Of a DNA stretch of 64,000 bases, positions 36,091-44,836 are shown in pieces. The stretch is from positions 744,001 to 808,000 of the forward strand of contig CBDCAC010000004.1 in assembly GCA_965213775.1 (NCBI GenBank), given 5' to 3'. The stretch comes from Lichenicoccus sp965213775. Lineage in GTDB: Bacteria > Pseudomonadota > Alphaproteobacteria > Acetobacterales > Acetobacteraceae. The notes below the pieces were generated by a model that saw only the letters and a program-made list of their open reading frames with translations, had not been told where the DNA came from and ran no database searches. The first letter of the stretch is position 1. Every line of letters starts with the position of its first letter. The position numbers and the translations under genes are program-made.

Positions 36091-37067
36091 GGTTCTGTCA
36101 GCCCTCGCGCCAGTGGATGGATCTGGTGGCCGTTAGGTGGCTGACGTAGCGTCGTCAAACATGGCGTGGGGCGGGATATCGGGATGAACTGCGTGTGCTG
36201 TGGGTCTACAGCCGTGACGGAGCGGCGGGAGGTCACGGCTCGCGGCTATCGGCGGTTCCGTTGCCGGACCTGCGGACGGCAGTTCAACGAGCGCAGCGCC
36301 GGCGTGCTGAACCGGACCTGCCTGCCCAGCGACGTGATCGCCTTCGTGGTGTTCTGCCGGCTCCGCTACCGCCTGACCCTGCGCGACCTGAGCGAGATCA
36401 TGGCACTACGTGGGATCGAGGTGAGCCATGAGGCCGTACGGGACTGGGAGACGAAGCTGCTGCCGGTCATGGGCGACGCGCTGCGCAAGCACCGGCATGG
36501 CACGCGGCGCGGATCCGGCGTGAGCTGGCATGTCGACGAAACCTACCTGAAGGTCCGCGGTTGCTGGTGCTACCTTTACCGGGCGATCGACCGGGACGGG
36601 AACCTGATCGACGCGCTGCTGAGCGAGCGCCGCGATATGCAGGCGGCCAAGGCGTTCTTCCGCTCGGCGCGAGCAGTCATGGGATACAAGCCCGAGCGGG
36701 TGACGACAGACGGCCACGGCTCCTACCCGAGGGCGATCCGCAGCGTGCTTGGCAAGACCGTCCAGCATCGCACCAGCGCTTACCTCAACAACCGGCTTGA
36801 ACAGGACCATCGCGGCATCAAGGGCCGGATCCGATGCATGCGCGGCTTCAAGAGCCATGTCGCGGCCCACCGCTTCTGCCGCGAGCACGGCGAACTCCGC
36901 AACCTTCTCCGTCCTCAACGCCGTCACAACCAGGCCGTCTCTGCGTCCCTCCGCCTCTTCAGCTTCGCAAGAAGTGCCCGCGTTGCGCTCGGGGTCATGC
37001 AGAACGCGTGACCCAGCAAGCTCTTATGAGGAACGTTTGGTTGTCTGGCGCGAGCGCTGACAGAACC
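36091..37067 (+). mobile_element. IS6-family element copy B, 977 bp
   Basis: Same length and ends as copies A and C but in opposite orientation. The 8-bp flanks differ (ATCCTACG on the left, GGTTGGTC on the right), so it is no longer in a simple insertion site. It joins the methyltransferase fragment to the truncated conjugation genes. Confidence 0.93.
36166..37011 (+). CDS. IS6-family transposase with N-terminal zinc ribbon (copy B)
   Basis: 281 residues from GTG 36166 (275 from ATG 36184). Zinc ribbon cysteines and Asp124, Asp182, Glu212 are all present. The protein is identical to that of copy C and differs from A near the C terminus (KSHVAAHRFCREH; LRLFSFARS). It is intact and potentially active. 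Confidence 0.93.
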   Translation: MGRDIGMNCVCCGSTAVTERREVTARGYRRFRCRTCGRQFNERSAGVLNRTCLPSDVIAFVVFCRLRYRLTLRDLSEIMALRGIEVSHEAVRDWETKLLPVMGDALRKHRHGTRRGSGVSWHVDETYLKVRGCWCYLYRAIDRDGNLIDALLSERRDMQAAKAFFRSARAVMGYKPERVTTDGHGSYPRAIRSVLGKTVQHRTSAYLNNRLEQDHRGIKGRIRCMRGFKSHVAAHRFCREHGELRNLLRPQRRHNQAVSASLRLFSFARSARVALGVMQNA

Positions 37068-37272
37068 GGTTGGTCCGGGCGGCCGGGTTGTCGCCGTCCT
37101 GCAGCCAGTATGGGATCCAGCACCACAGGGACAGCGGCACCGGGGCGCTGGGGATGCCCTGTAGCTTCACGAACAGCAGCGAGGCGGCGACCACCACCAG
37201 GCCGGCGAGCAATGCCAGGACAAGAAGGCTGCCGGCGATCCATGCGACCAGCCGGCGGAGGAACCGCCTCAC
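37068..37272 (-). pseudogene. N-terminal fragment of membrane protein, possibly VirD4/TraG-like
   Basis: GTG at 37272 overlaps the stop of the small gene upstream (GTGA). It encodes VRRFLRRLVAWIAGSLLVL, then a second hydrophobic stretch, giving one long or two short membrane helices in 68 residues before IS6 copy B cuts the gene. Position after virB11 and the membrane N terminus fit a coupling protein (VirD4), but no ATPase motif remains to prove it. Confidence 0.5.
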
Positions 37273-37526
37273 CTGCGGGAGTCCGGCCGGCGGAAGGAGA
37301 TACCTTCCTCCTTGAGGCGCAGGTGCAGCAGCCGCTGCCAGCGGAAATAGGTCCGGGCCATGTAGAACGCCCCGACGATCGGCACGCACAGGGCAAGACC
37401 CACCAGGATCCCGCCGATGCTGCCTTCATGGCTGGTGTCGGCAAGGCCGGTATGGACGGCCGGGTTGTGGGAAAGAGCCAGGCCGCCGACCCACAGCACC
37501 AGCAGGACGACAAGGATGCGCTTCAT
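37269..37526 (-). CDS. small membrane protein in conjugation operon
   Basis: 85 residues: a signal-like or membrane helix at 4-20 (ILVVLLVLWVGGLAL), a second helix at about 37-57 (IGGILVGLALCVPIVGAFY) and a basic tail. I do not recognise the family. It begins 5 bp after the virB11 stop and overlaps the next gene, so it belongs to the transfer operon; similar small membrane proteins occur between virB11 and virD4 genes. Confidence 0.6.
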   Translation of the reverse strand: MKRILVVLLVLWVGGLALSHNPAVHTGLADTSHEGSIGGILVGLALCVPIVGAFYMARTYFRWQRLLHLRLKEEGISFRRPDSRR

Positions 37527-37531
37527 GGTCG

Positions 37532-38596
37532 CTACTCCGCGGCGAGGGCGTAGGCCGCCCCGTGTGGGATGCCCTTCTGCAGCTCGGGCTCGAAATAGAC
37601 CTGCGTGGCGCGCCGGCGGCCGTCGATCGTCTCGCAGTAGGCGACGATGTGGATCAGCTCGCGTAGCGCCGCCTGCAGATCCTCGTTGGAGAGCGTCTTG
37701 CCGGCCTCGTGCTGGCGGACCATCAGGCCGATCGACTTGTAGGCGCCCTCGGCGCTGCCGGCGTGGCAGGACGTCATCCCCGGGTGCCCGGAGTTGAGGG
37801 CGCGCAGGAACGCCCAGGCGGCACCGTCACGCAGCTCCTGGTTGATGAGGATGTCCATGTCGAGGCGGAGCGCAGCCTCGGTACAGTCCTCGGCCGTGTG
37901 CTTCGATAGGCCCTGATCCTTGCCCTTTGGGTAGAGCAGATTGACCACGTTCTCGTGCCGCAGGCCGATTACCTCCTCCATGTCCTCGACGGTGACGATC
38001 CGCCAGTCCAGGGGGATCGCGTGGATGAAGGCGCGCAGGTTGTGCGTCTTTCCCGTGCCCACCATGCCGGCCCAGACCACGTTGAGGCCGCTGCGCACCG
38101 CCAGCTCGATCATCTCGCGGAACTTGCCCGCGTCGCGCAGCGCCAGCAGGTCGAGCACCACCCGGCGCGGCGCCTGGCGCACCGCTTCCGCCGTCAGGGT
38201 CTCGGAGAAAACGCCAGCATCGACAAGCTCGTCCGGCGTGGCCGACCGGGCGGATGGGCGGCGGATGGCCATCCCATATCGGCCCGTCGGCAGGGCAGGG
38301 GGCCGGACGATCTGCAAGCGCTGCCCCTGCGGCAGCTTGGTCGAGCAAAACGGGGCATCCTCCGCCACGTCCTGCCGGCTCAGCGCCGCCGCATTGTCGC
38401 CGATGTTCTCGAGGTGGCGCAGCGTGAGCTGCACCACCTCACGGCCGCGCTCGGCGCCCCGCTTCACAAAGACGGTCGTGGTCTCACCGTCGGGATTTGG
38501 CCCGTTGATGTGCAGGTCGGTGACGCGCGGATCGTCCAGCAGCGACTGAATGGGCCGCAGCAGCCAGTTCAGCTGCGCAGCGACATGGCCGCTCAC
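37532..38596 (-). CDS. virB11: VirB11-family type IV secretion ATPase
   Basis: 354 residues. The N-terminal domain (about 1-160) is followed by a RecA-like ATPase domain with Walker A in the form GMVGTGKTHNL (the usual Ser before Lys-Thr is absent; it reads GTGKT), VEDMEEV as Asp box, and a His box SCHAGSAEGAY. Hexameric VirB11 powers pilus assembly and substrate transfer at the cytoplasmic face. It overlaps virB10 by 4 bp. Confidence 0.9.
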   Translation of the reverse strand: MSGHVAAQLNWLLRPIQSLLDDPRVTDLHINGPNPDGETTTVFVKRGAERGREVVQLTLRHLENIGDNAAALSRQDVAEDAPFCSTKLPQGQRLQIVRPPALPTGRYGMAIRRPSARSATPDELVDAGVFSETLTAEAVRQAPRRVVLDLLALRDAGKFREMIELAVRSGLNVVWAGMVGTGKTHNLRAFIHAIPLDWRIVTVEDMEEVIGLRHENVVNLLYPKGKDQGLSKHTAEDCTEAALRLDMDILINQELRDGAAWAFLRALNSGHPGMTSCHAGSAEGAYKSIGLMVRQHEAGKTLSNEDLQAALRELIHIVAYCETIDGRRRATQVYFEPELQKGIPHGAAYALAAE

Positions 38597-39702
38597 TGCA
38601 GGCCGCCCCGTGCCACCAGGCGGTAGGCGTCATCCATCGGGATGTCCTGCCGCACCGTCACCGTGATCGGATCGGCCTGGTTCCGATACAGCGTCGGCGG
38701 GATGTTGATGTCATGGGCGAGCGCCTCACCGGCCAGGCTTTCCCCGGTGCCGCCGACATTGAGGTTCAGGTTGTTGTTCTTCTGGGACTCGTTCTCGGCC
38801 ACCTGGCCGGCGACCTCGATCACCGACAGCAGCACCGCGGCCCGGATCTTGCGCCACAGGTGCTCGTTCACGGCGCCATCGACGCCCGAGGTGCCCAGCG
38901 TGTCGCCGCCGGTCCCGCTCAGGTAGATCGGGATGCCAGCGAGCGTCAGGATCTCGACGAACTCGACGAACATGCGGTTGCTGCCGGCGCCAGGTGCCCG
39001 CGTCACCTCGCCGTCGACGCTCGATCCCTTCTCGATCAGCACTACGCTGCCGTCGGCGCTCATCACGTCTTCGGCCACGGTGCAGCCAATCGGACCGGGA
39101 ACGTCGGAGTCAAGCGGCTGCTCCGGAACGCAATGAAAGATGGTGTTCCGCTTGAGCAGGAAGTGCAGGTCGAACGGCTTGCCCACCGTGGCGCGGGCGA
39201 TGCCAGCGTGGCGCTGCGCCGGATCGGTGCCGATCTCCTGCGGGCTGATCCCGGCGAGGGCCGCGGCGCCGGCGCCGGATCCGCCGGCGTGGCTTGCTGC
39301 GGCCGTGGCCGCCTGCTGGGCGGCCGACTGCGCGCCCTCGATGACGGACGAGTTCTGCCAGAAGCCCATCGGCTGCGCGACGGGCAGGGGCGCGACCGCC
39401 GGAGGCAGCTTCGACACCGTCGGCGCCGGTGGCGCCTCGACCTTCACCACCGGAAGCGAGGCCGGCGGCTTGGTCGCGATCGGCGGCAACGTAGGCTCCA
39501 TCCACGGCCGGCCGCCGCCACGGGTGAAGCACTCGATCGGCGGCGCCTTTGGCTTGCTGGGCATCATCGTGTAGCCGGCGAAGCCGACGACACCGAGGCC
39601 GACCGCGGCGGCGATCGCGATCCGAGCGGTGGGCGTGAGATGGCTGCGCCCGCGCGAGACGCCAGAACCGGGCGGAGGCCCGTCGAAGGTCTCGCCGCTC
39701 AC
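38593..39702 (-). CDS. virB10: VirB10-family type IV secretion protein
   Basis: 369 residues. A cytoplasmic N terminus leads to one membrane helix (about 27-46: ARIAIAAAVGLGVVGFAGY) and a Pro-rich periplasmic linker. The C-terminal TrbI/VirB10 domain (about 175-360) has KGSSVDGEVTR, LSGTGGD and the final QDIPMDDAYRLV. It spans both membranes as the core-complex scaffold with VirB7 and VirB9. It overlaps virB9 and virB11 by 4 bp each. Confidence 0.9.
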   Translation of the reverse strand: MSGETFDGPPPGSGVSRGRSHLTPTARIAIAAAVGLGVVGFAGYTMMPSKPKAPPIECFTRGGGRPWMEPTLPPIATKPPASLPVVKVEAPPAPTVSKLPPAVAPLPVAQPMGFWQNSSVIEGAQSAAQQAATAAASHAGGSGAGAAALAGISPQEIGTDPAQRHAGIARATVGKPFDLHFLLKRNTIFHCVPEQPLDSDVPGPIGCTVAEDVMSADGSVVLIEKGSSVDGEVTRAPGAGSNRMFVEFVEILTLAGIPIYLSGTGGDTLGTSGVDGAVNEHLWRKIRAAVLLSVIEVAGQVAENESQKNNNLNLNVGGTGESLAGEALAHDINIPPTLYRNQADPITVTVRQDIPMDDAYRLVARGGLQ

Positions 39703-40658
39703 TGCCGCACCTCGCGGACGACGTCGGCCGAGACGGTGCCCGTGCCCGGCTGGTGGCCGACCGGATCGTAGGCCAGGTTCGTGAAGGCGCAGGCGCGATC
39801 GCCGCGGCGCAGGATCACCTTGGGCACCACCGCGTGCAGGGTCATCACCAACCCATCGGCCGTCTCATCCTGCGAGTGCTGGACGACTGACTCCTTGCCG
39901 TCTTGATCGAGGACGTAGGGGACAGGCAAGGCCGCGTGCGCTGCGAATAGGAGGCGCGTCTGCAGGCCGTCGTCGGAGATGCCGGCGGCATGCTCCGGGC
40001 CGATGACATCGCAGGACGTGTCCTGCGCGTCGATGTTCTGCGCCTCGTAGCGCCAGTTCCGCCCAGCGGCCTGGGGCAGCCTCGCCTCCTGCAGCCGCCA
40101 CTCGGCCTCGGCCGCCTCCTGCTTACGGACGGCGGCCGCCGCCTTGGCCTCCCGTGCCGGCGCCGCGGCCTCCCAAGCAGCGCGACGCTGGGCGGCGATC
40201 ACCGACGGGTAGGTCATGTTGACCGCCTCATACTCGCCGGAGTCGTCACCCGGCGGATCGTCGCGGGTGTCGATCTGGAACCGGTAGTGCCGCATGGTGC
40301 CGTCCGGCGCCTTGGTGTCGACAAACAGCAGGCTCGGCTTTTCGGCCTTGAGAGGCTGCAGCACGACCGAGTTGCCCGACCACCGGATGAACCAGTCCCG
40401 GACGTTCTTCATCTCGTCCGGCTTCGTGGCCGTGGCGACCTCGAGCCCGGCGAAGGCGGCCACCTCCTCGCCGTCCTGCAGCACGATCTGGACCGGGTTC
40501 AGGTCGGTGCTGGTGATGTGGATGACGTTGGTGGACGAGTAGGTCGCCGAACGAATCCGGCTGTCCTGCCTGCTAGGTATCGGCTCCTGCATCGCCAGCG
40601 CGGGCGATATGGCCGCGGTGCAGGCCAGGAGGCCCAACGCAAAACCGAGACGGGTCAT
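39699..40658 (-). CDS. virB9: VirB9/CagX-family type IV secretion protein
   Basis: 319 residues with a Sec signal peptide (about 1-22, LGFALGLLACTAAISPALA). The N-terminal domain (about 30-150) and C-terminal domain (about 195-310) follow the VirB9 layout, ending WRYEAQNIDA... and FTNLAYDPVG. It forms the periplasmic and outer-membrane ring with VirB7 and VirB10. The inter-domain linker (about 160-195) is Ala/Glu-rich and helical. Confidence 0.87.
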   Translation of the reverse strand: MTRLGFALGLLACTAAISPALAMQEPIPSRQDSRIRSATYSSTNVIHITSTDLNPVQIVLQDGEEVAAFAGLEVATATKPDEMKNVRDWFIRWSGNSVVLQPLKAEKPSLLFVDTKAPDGTMRHYRFQIDTRDDPPGDDSGEYEAVNMTYPSVIAAQRRAAWEAAAPAREAKAAAAVRKQEAAEAEWRLQEARLPQAAGRNWRYEAQNIDAQDTSCDVIGPEHAAGISDDGLQTRLLFAAHAALPVPYVLDQDGKESVVQHSQDETADGLVMTLHAVVPKVILRRGDRACAFTNLAYDPVGHQPGTGTVSADVVREVRQ

Positions 40659-41389
40659 CGCGTGGTCACCTCATGGCTCTCATAGGCGAGGATGATCACG
40701 CTGGCGGGGTCGTAGGGCACCCGATACTTCGCCGGCACGGGGCCGCGGACGAACGTCAGAGAGCCGCGCATCGGCGTATCCTGCGGCGGCGCATCAGCCA
40801 GCAGCAAGCGCTGCGTGTAGGTGAAGTTCCAGCTGTTCGGGCCGTTCGGGTCCGGATCGAGGCGGATGTCTTGGGCGACGATCTCGCCGCGCTGCCCATA
40901 CTTGACCAGAGGGCTATCCGGATCGTTCGGGCTCAGCATCACCCGCTGATAGCGGTTCTGCTCCTGGCCGGCGGTCATCACCGAAACGATGTTGTAGGCC
41001 TTTTGGGAGGCCGCATAGGAGTAGCCGGCGCGATAGGTGATGTAGTTTACCAGCGCCGTCTGCAGCACCTCGCGCTGCTGGACCGGCGCCAGGTCCTTCA
41101 TCTCGACCGGCGCCGAATAGGACCCGTCGTCGTGCAGGAAGGCGATCTCGAAGCGATCCTTGGGCAGCGGACGGTTGATGTTCTGCATCTCGGCGACGAG
41201 GGCGAACATGCCGAACACGCCGGCGAGGGCCCAGCCGCCGAGTGTCCGCAGCTTCTCAGCCCGCTGGCGCTCGGCTTCGAGCGTGTGCGTGTCGCGGAAG
41301 TTCTGGTGCAGGGCAGCATACTGGTCGGAACGGGGCACGAAGCCGGGGGTCGCCGGCTCCGCCTCCATCGAGGCTGGCACCATGTGCAT
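40655..41389 (-). CDS. virB8: VirB8-family type IV secretion protein
   Basis: About 244 residues from ATG 41389. The short cytoplasmic N terminus has an acidic/basic helix, then one membrane helix (about 52-67) and a periplasmic NTF2-like domain with NIVSVMTAGQEQNRYQRV and SWNFTYTQRL. The start overlaps the virB7 stop by one base (TGATG). It is an inner-membrane assembly factor. Confidence 0.87.
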   Translation of the reverse strand: MHMVPASMEAEPATPGFVPRSDQYAALHQNFRDTHTLEAERQRAEKLRTLGGWALAGVFGMFALVAEMQNINRPLPKDRFEIAFLHDDGSYSAPVEMKDLAPVQQREVLQTALVNYITYRAGYSYAASQKAYNIVSVMTAGQEQNRYQRVMLSPNDPDSPLVKYGQRGEIVAQDIRLDPDPNGPNSWNFTYTQRLLLADAPPQDTPMRGSLTFVRGPVPAKYRVPYDPASVIILAYESHEVTTR

Positions 41390-41586
41390 CAGTGGCCTCC
41401 CGCGCTGGTGCTGGCGGTCAGGACGGGCGTCCCCGGCGGCACCACCTCGCGGGCCGGCGGCGGGGCTGCCACGCCCCACATGGCGGTGTTCCAGGTCAAC
41501 ATCGGTCCGTTGGCTTGCGGCAGGGCCGGAGGGCCGTCACAGCCTGCTAGGACGGCCAGGAGGACGATCGGGAGGGCGAAGCGCAT
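41389..41586 (-). CDS. virB7: VirB7-like lipoprotein
   Basis: 65 residues from ATG 41586, which has GGAGG eight bases upstream (an upstream ATG at 41601 lacks a site). The lipobox LAVLAGC follows a short hydrophobic signal, so Cys16 is predicted to be lipidated. The rest is Pro-rich. By size, lipidation and position it is VirB7, the outer-membrane anchor of VirB9. Confidence 0.8.
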   Translation of the reverse strand: MRFALPIVLLAVLAGCDGPPALPQANGPMLTWNTAMWGVAAPPPAREVVPPGTPVLTASTSAGGH

Positions 41587-41590
41587 GGGG

Positions 41591-42709
41591 TCAGCCTCCA
41601 TAGGGCAGGAGAGGGGTTGAGGGCGGGATCAGCGGCGTCGGGCCCGAAGGTCCGCCGGACGAGCCGAGCAAGCCGGCCGGGCCGTCCCCGAAGAAGGAGG
41701 CATCCGCCGCGGCAGCTCCGCCGGCGACCTCAGCCCGCGCCACGGATAGGTTGAGTTCTGGAGAGGGGAGAGACGGGGCCCCTGGGGAACCGCCCGCTGT
41801 GGAGCCACCCCCCGAACCGCCGCCTGCGAGCGCGGCTGCGCCTGCCATCGCGGCTCTGACAATGGGCTGGAACGAGACCGCGACGCCCGTTCCGATCGAA
41901 TAGGCGAGACCGGGAAGCGAATAGATCGCAAAGGCGCCCAACAGAATCCAGATCGCCATCGAGATCATGTTCTGCAGCTGGGTCGGCAGATCGGCGGTGG
42001 CGCTGCCAGGAGCCGTGATGAAGGACGCCGAGCCAGTCAGCACGATCTGCATGGTGATGATCGCGGCCACCTGCAGGACGATCAGGGCGACACCCTTGCC
42101 GATCCATCGCTCGAAGATGAGTCGCGTGACCGGGAACATGGCGCAGCCGATGCATACCGGCCCCAGGACCACGATGATCGCGAACAGGAAGCGTGCGATC
42201 AGGTAGACGCCGGCATCGAGCACCAGGCCAATCGAGCCGATCAGCACCGAGGCCGCCGCCACCACCCGCGAGCTCACGTCGAACGTGCCGGCGCTCATCC
42301 AGACGGTGCCGGCGCGGGCCCACATATTGGCCCAGATCTTGTCGATGGCGCCGGCAACGCCGGGCACCGTGCCGGCGGTGCCGTCACTTCCGCCGGCCGT
42401 CACGGCGCGGGAGATGGCATCCGGAAAGCCGTGCTCGAAGACACCGACGACCCAAGTGTTGAAGGACGTCAGGTTGGCGGCGACCAGGAAGATGGCGCCG
42501 ATCTTCGCCATGTCGAAGGTGAAGCTGTTCAGCCGATCGAGGTCGCCGGCCGCCACGCGCCAGCCCATGATCGCGAGGTAGATCACCGCCATCGACGCGA
42601 GTGGAGCCTGCATCGCCGTCACGACGCCCGACACCGCCCCATTCTGCGCAGTCGTGATCGCGGTATCGAACTGGTTGAGGAAGGTGCCGATCGGCGACAG
42701 CATCGACAT
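41591..42709 (-). CDS. virB6: VirB6/TrbL-family membrane protein
   Basis: 372-residue polytopic inner-membrane protein with about six helices between residues 30 and 290 and a Gly/Ser/Pro-rich C-terminal tail (SGGGSTAGGSPGAPS) typical of VirB6/TrbL. The conserved W at about 47 in IMGWRVAAG is typical. It forms part of the inner-membrane channel. It ends 4 bp before virB7. Confidence 0.87.
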   Translation of the reverse strand: MSMLSPIGTFLNQFDTAITTAQNGAVSGVVTAMQAPLASMAVIYLAIMGWRVAAGDLDRLNSFTFDMAKIGAIFLVAANLTSFNTWVVGVFEHGFPDAISRAVTAGGSDGTAGTVPGVAGAIDKIWANMWARAGTVWMSAGTFDVSSRVVAAASVLIGSIGLVLDAGVYLIARFLFAIIVVLGPVCIGCAMFPVTRLIFERWIGKGVALIVLQVAAIITMQIVLTGSASFITAPGSATADLPTQLQNMISMAIWILLGAFAIYSLPGLAYSIGTGVAVSFQPIVRAAMAGAAALAGGGSGGGSTAGGSPGAPSLPSPELNLSVARAEVAGGAAAADASFFGDGPAGLLGSSGGPSGPTPLIPPSTPLLPYGG

Positions 42710-42718
42710 GGCGCGGTC

Positions 42719-43483
42719 CTACGATCCCGCGCCGGCGGCCGTGGCCTGGGCGACAAGGCCCTCGGCACCCTGCCGCCACGCCTGGTCCTGCTGCTGCTGC
42801 TCGGCATCCTCCTGCGCCTTCTGCATCACCTGCAGCGCGGCCACTTGGTTGGCCTGTGTCTGGGCAAAGCCGTTCTCGATGGTCGCGCGGGCCGTGATGT
42901 CCAGGGACTGCTTCGGGTCGGTCGACACCGCCACGCCGCCCATCAGCTGCGCCAGGCCCTGCTGGCGCTGCTCGGCGCTGTTGAAGATCGTCTCCGCGGT
43001 GGCCATCGTGCCAGCCGTGGCCCGCGCGTTGGCATTCATCTGGGTGGCGGCGAAGTCCGTGCCCGACGGCGCAAAGTGCTGGATGGAGTTGAGGATCCTC
43101 TGCGACTGTGACGCTAGGGTGCCGGTGAAGCCCTGGCCCTCTAGCAGAGCCTCGACCTGCACCATCTCGGGAAGCGGGAAGCTGGCAGACGTCGTGCTAA
43201 GCAGCGGCGCCAGCTGCGTGGCGTTGTCCAGATGCGCGAACGACTTATAGAAATTGGTCAGCTGATCGTAACTGGCCTGCGAGATCGCGCCGATAGACTC
43301 AAGGCGCGTGATCTGAATTGACAGATCACTAAGCTCCGTCACGCCATGCGCCGCTTCAGCGACCAGCTGCCCGAACGCGGGGGCATCGAAGACGGGCAGC
43401 TGCGCATGCGCCGAGCGGCTTGAAGCCGCCACCAGCATTTCAACGGCGGTCATGGCGAGCAACAGGTGGCGAAACTGGGTCAT
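42719..43483 (-). CDS. virB5: VirB5-like minor pilus protein
   Basis: About 254 residues from ATG 43483. The signal peptide ends near residue 28 (SSRSAHAQ). The mature protein is mostly helical with long amphipathic segments (QAQANQVAALQVMQKAQEDA), as in VirB5/TrbJ proteins that sit at the pilus tip. The start overlaps the virB4 stop by 4 bp, which selects it over longer frames. Confidence 0.8.
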   Translation of the reverse strand: MTQFRHLLLAMTAVEMLVAASSRSAHAQLPVFDAPAFGQLVAEAAHGVTELSDLSIQITRLESIGAISQASYDQLTNFYKSFAHLDNATQLAPLLSTTSASFPLPEMVQVEALLEGQGFTGTLASQSQRILNSIQHFAPSGTDFAATQMNANARATAGTMATAETIFNSAEQRQQGLAQLMGGVAVSTDPKQSLDITARATIENGFAQTQANQVAALQVMQKAQEDAEQQQQDQAWRQGAEGLVAQATAAGAGS

Positions 43484-43851
43484 GCGGCGATCTCCTTCCT
43501 CCGGGGTGCGACACCGCGGGCCAGCGCCGGCGCCTGCGCCTCGTAGGCGGGCACCCACTGCTCGGGACGGGTGCCATGGATGCTCTGCAGCTCGCGCATC
43601 AGTGCGTAGGTGGAGTCTCGGCCGGACAGCACGGACACCTGGTCGAGCGCTTTGCTCAGGTCCATGCGACAGATCACCGACGCGCCCGGCCGCTTGATGA
43701 GGAAGGCGTGCCTCATCTGCGGCAGGACCTGCGTCACCGTCTTGTACTCGGTGAGCGTCAGGCCGAGCCCGTCGATCAGCTCCTCCGCCGAAGCCTCCTC
43801 GTCGCCATAGAATATCTTGGTCGGAAACTGCTGCTTCAGGGTGTGCGCCAT
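43480..43851 (-). pseudogene. virB4: virB4 C-terminal fragment
   Basis: About 123 residues: QFPTKIFYGDEEASAEELI, then LGLTLTEYKTVTQVLP, then HAFLIKRPGASVICRMDLS, then VSVLSGRDSTYALMREL. This matches the end of VirB4/CagE ATPases (loop with GL...E...I, FL.K....V...L.L and LSG). Everything upstream, including both Walker motifs, has been removed by IS6 copy C at 43852. The transfer system is therefore non-functional as it stands. Confidence 0.85.
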
Positions 43852-44828
43852 GGTTCTGTCAGCGCTCGCGCCAGACAACCAAACGTTCCTCATAAGAGCT
43901 TGCTGGGTCACGCGTTCTGCATGACCCCGAGCGCAACGCGGGCACTTCTTGCGAAGCTGAAGAGGCGGAGGGACGCAGAGACGGCCTGGTTGTGACGGCG
44001 TTGAGGACGGAGAAGGTTGCGGAGTTCGCCGTGCTCGCGGCAGAAGCGGTGGGCCGCGACATGGCTCTTGAAGCCGCGCATGCATCGGATCCGGCCCTTG
44101 ATGCCGCGATGGTCCTGTTCAAGCCGGTTGTTGAGGTAAGCGCTGGTGCGATGCTGGACGGTCTTGCCAAGCACGCTGCGGATCGCCCTCGGGTAGGAGC
44201 CGTGGCCGTCTGTCGTCACCCGCTCGGGCTTGTATCCCATGACTGCTCGCGCCGAGCGGAAGAACGCCTTGGCCGCCTGCATATCGCGGCGCTCGCTCAG
44301 CAGCGCGTCGATCAGGTTCCCGTCCCGGTCGATCGCCCGGTAAAGGTAGCACCAGCAACCGCGGACCTTCAGGTAGGTTTCGTCGACATGCCAGCTCACG
44401 CCGGATCCGCGCCGCGTGCCATGCCGGTGCTTGCGCAGCGCGTCGCCCATGACCGGCAGCAGCTTCGTCTCCCAGTCCCGTACGGCCTCATGGCTCACCT
44501 CGATCCCACGTAGTGCCATGATCTCGCTCAGGTCGCGCAGGGTCAGGCGGTAGCGGAGCCGGCAGAACACCACGAAGGCGATCACGTCGCTGGGCAGGCA
44601 GGTCCGGTTCAGCACGCCGGCGCTGCGCTCGTTGAACTGCCGTCCGCAGGTCCGGCAACGGAACCGCCGATAGCCGCGAGCCGTGACCTCCCGCCGCTCC
44701 GTCACGGCTGTAGACCCACAGCACACGCAGTTCATCCCGATATCCCGCCCCACGCCATGTTTGACGACGCTACGTCAGCCACCTAACGGCCACCAGATCC
44801 ATCCACTGGCGCGAGGGCTGACAGAACC
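43852..44828 (-). mobile_element. IS6-family element copy C, 977 bp
   Basis: Same orientation and length as copy A. Its outer end (44828) is followed by GTCAGTAC, the same 8 bp that precedes copy A. It forms the right boundary of the composite transposon and cuts virB4 on its inner side. Confidence 0.93.
43908..44753 (-). CDS. IS6-family transposase with N-terminal zinc ribbon (copy C)
   Basis: 281 residues from GTG 44753 (275 from ATG six codons later). It is identical in protein sequence to copy B, with zinc ribbon and DDE residues intact. It probably supplied or can supply the activity that moved the composite element. Confidence 0.93.
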   Translation of the reverse strand: MGRDIGMNCVCCGSTAVTERREVTARGYRRFRCRTCGRQFNERSAGVLNRTCLPSDVIAFVVFCRLRYRLTLRDLSEIMALRGIEVSHEAVRDWETKLLPVMGDALRKHRHGTRRGSGVSWHVDETYLKVRGCWCYLYRAIDRDGNLIDALLSERRDMQAAKAFFRSARAVMGYKPERVTTDGHGSYPRAIRSVLGKTVQHRTSAYLNNRLEQDHRGIKGRIRCMRGFKSHVAAHRFCREHGELRNLLRPQRRHNQAVSASLRLFSFARSARVALGVMQNA

Positions 44829-44836
44829 GTCAGTAC
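44829..44836. repeat. 8-bp target-site duplication, right copy (GTCAGTAC)
   Basis: Identical to 14592-14599; see the left copy. Together they mark a single insertion event of the whole 30.2-kb unit. Confidence 0.9.

Larger units (their letters stand above)
14600..44828. mobile_element. IS6-family composite transposon, about 30.2 kb
   Basis: It starts at the outer end of IS6 copy A and ends at the outer end of copy C. Both copies are 977 bp, lie in the same orientation and have the inverted end GGTTCTGTCAGC.CTCGCGCCA. The flanks carry the same 8-bp GTCAGTAC. Deleting the element and one duplicate rejoins the codons for ESIVGQY and GVIFPAIA of a sugar-binding protein. The cargo includes the pentose island, a toxin-antitoxin pair, a methyltransferase fragment and a truncated VirB conjugation segment. 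Confidence 0.88.

Noticed and set aside
36091..44828. IS6 copies B and C as a second composite transposon
   Set aside because: They are inverted, and the flanking 8-bp sequences do not match, so there is no sign of a joint insertion.
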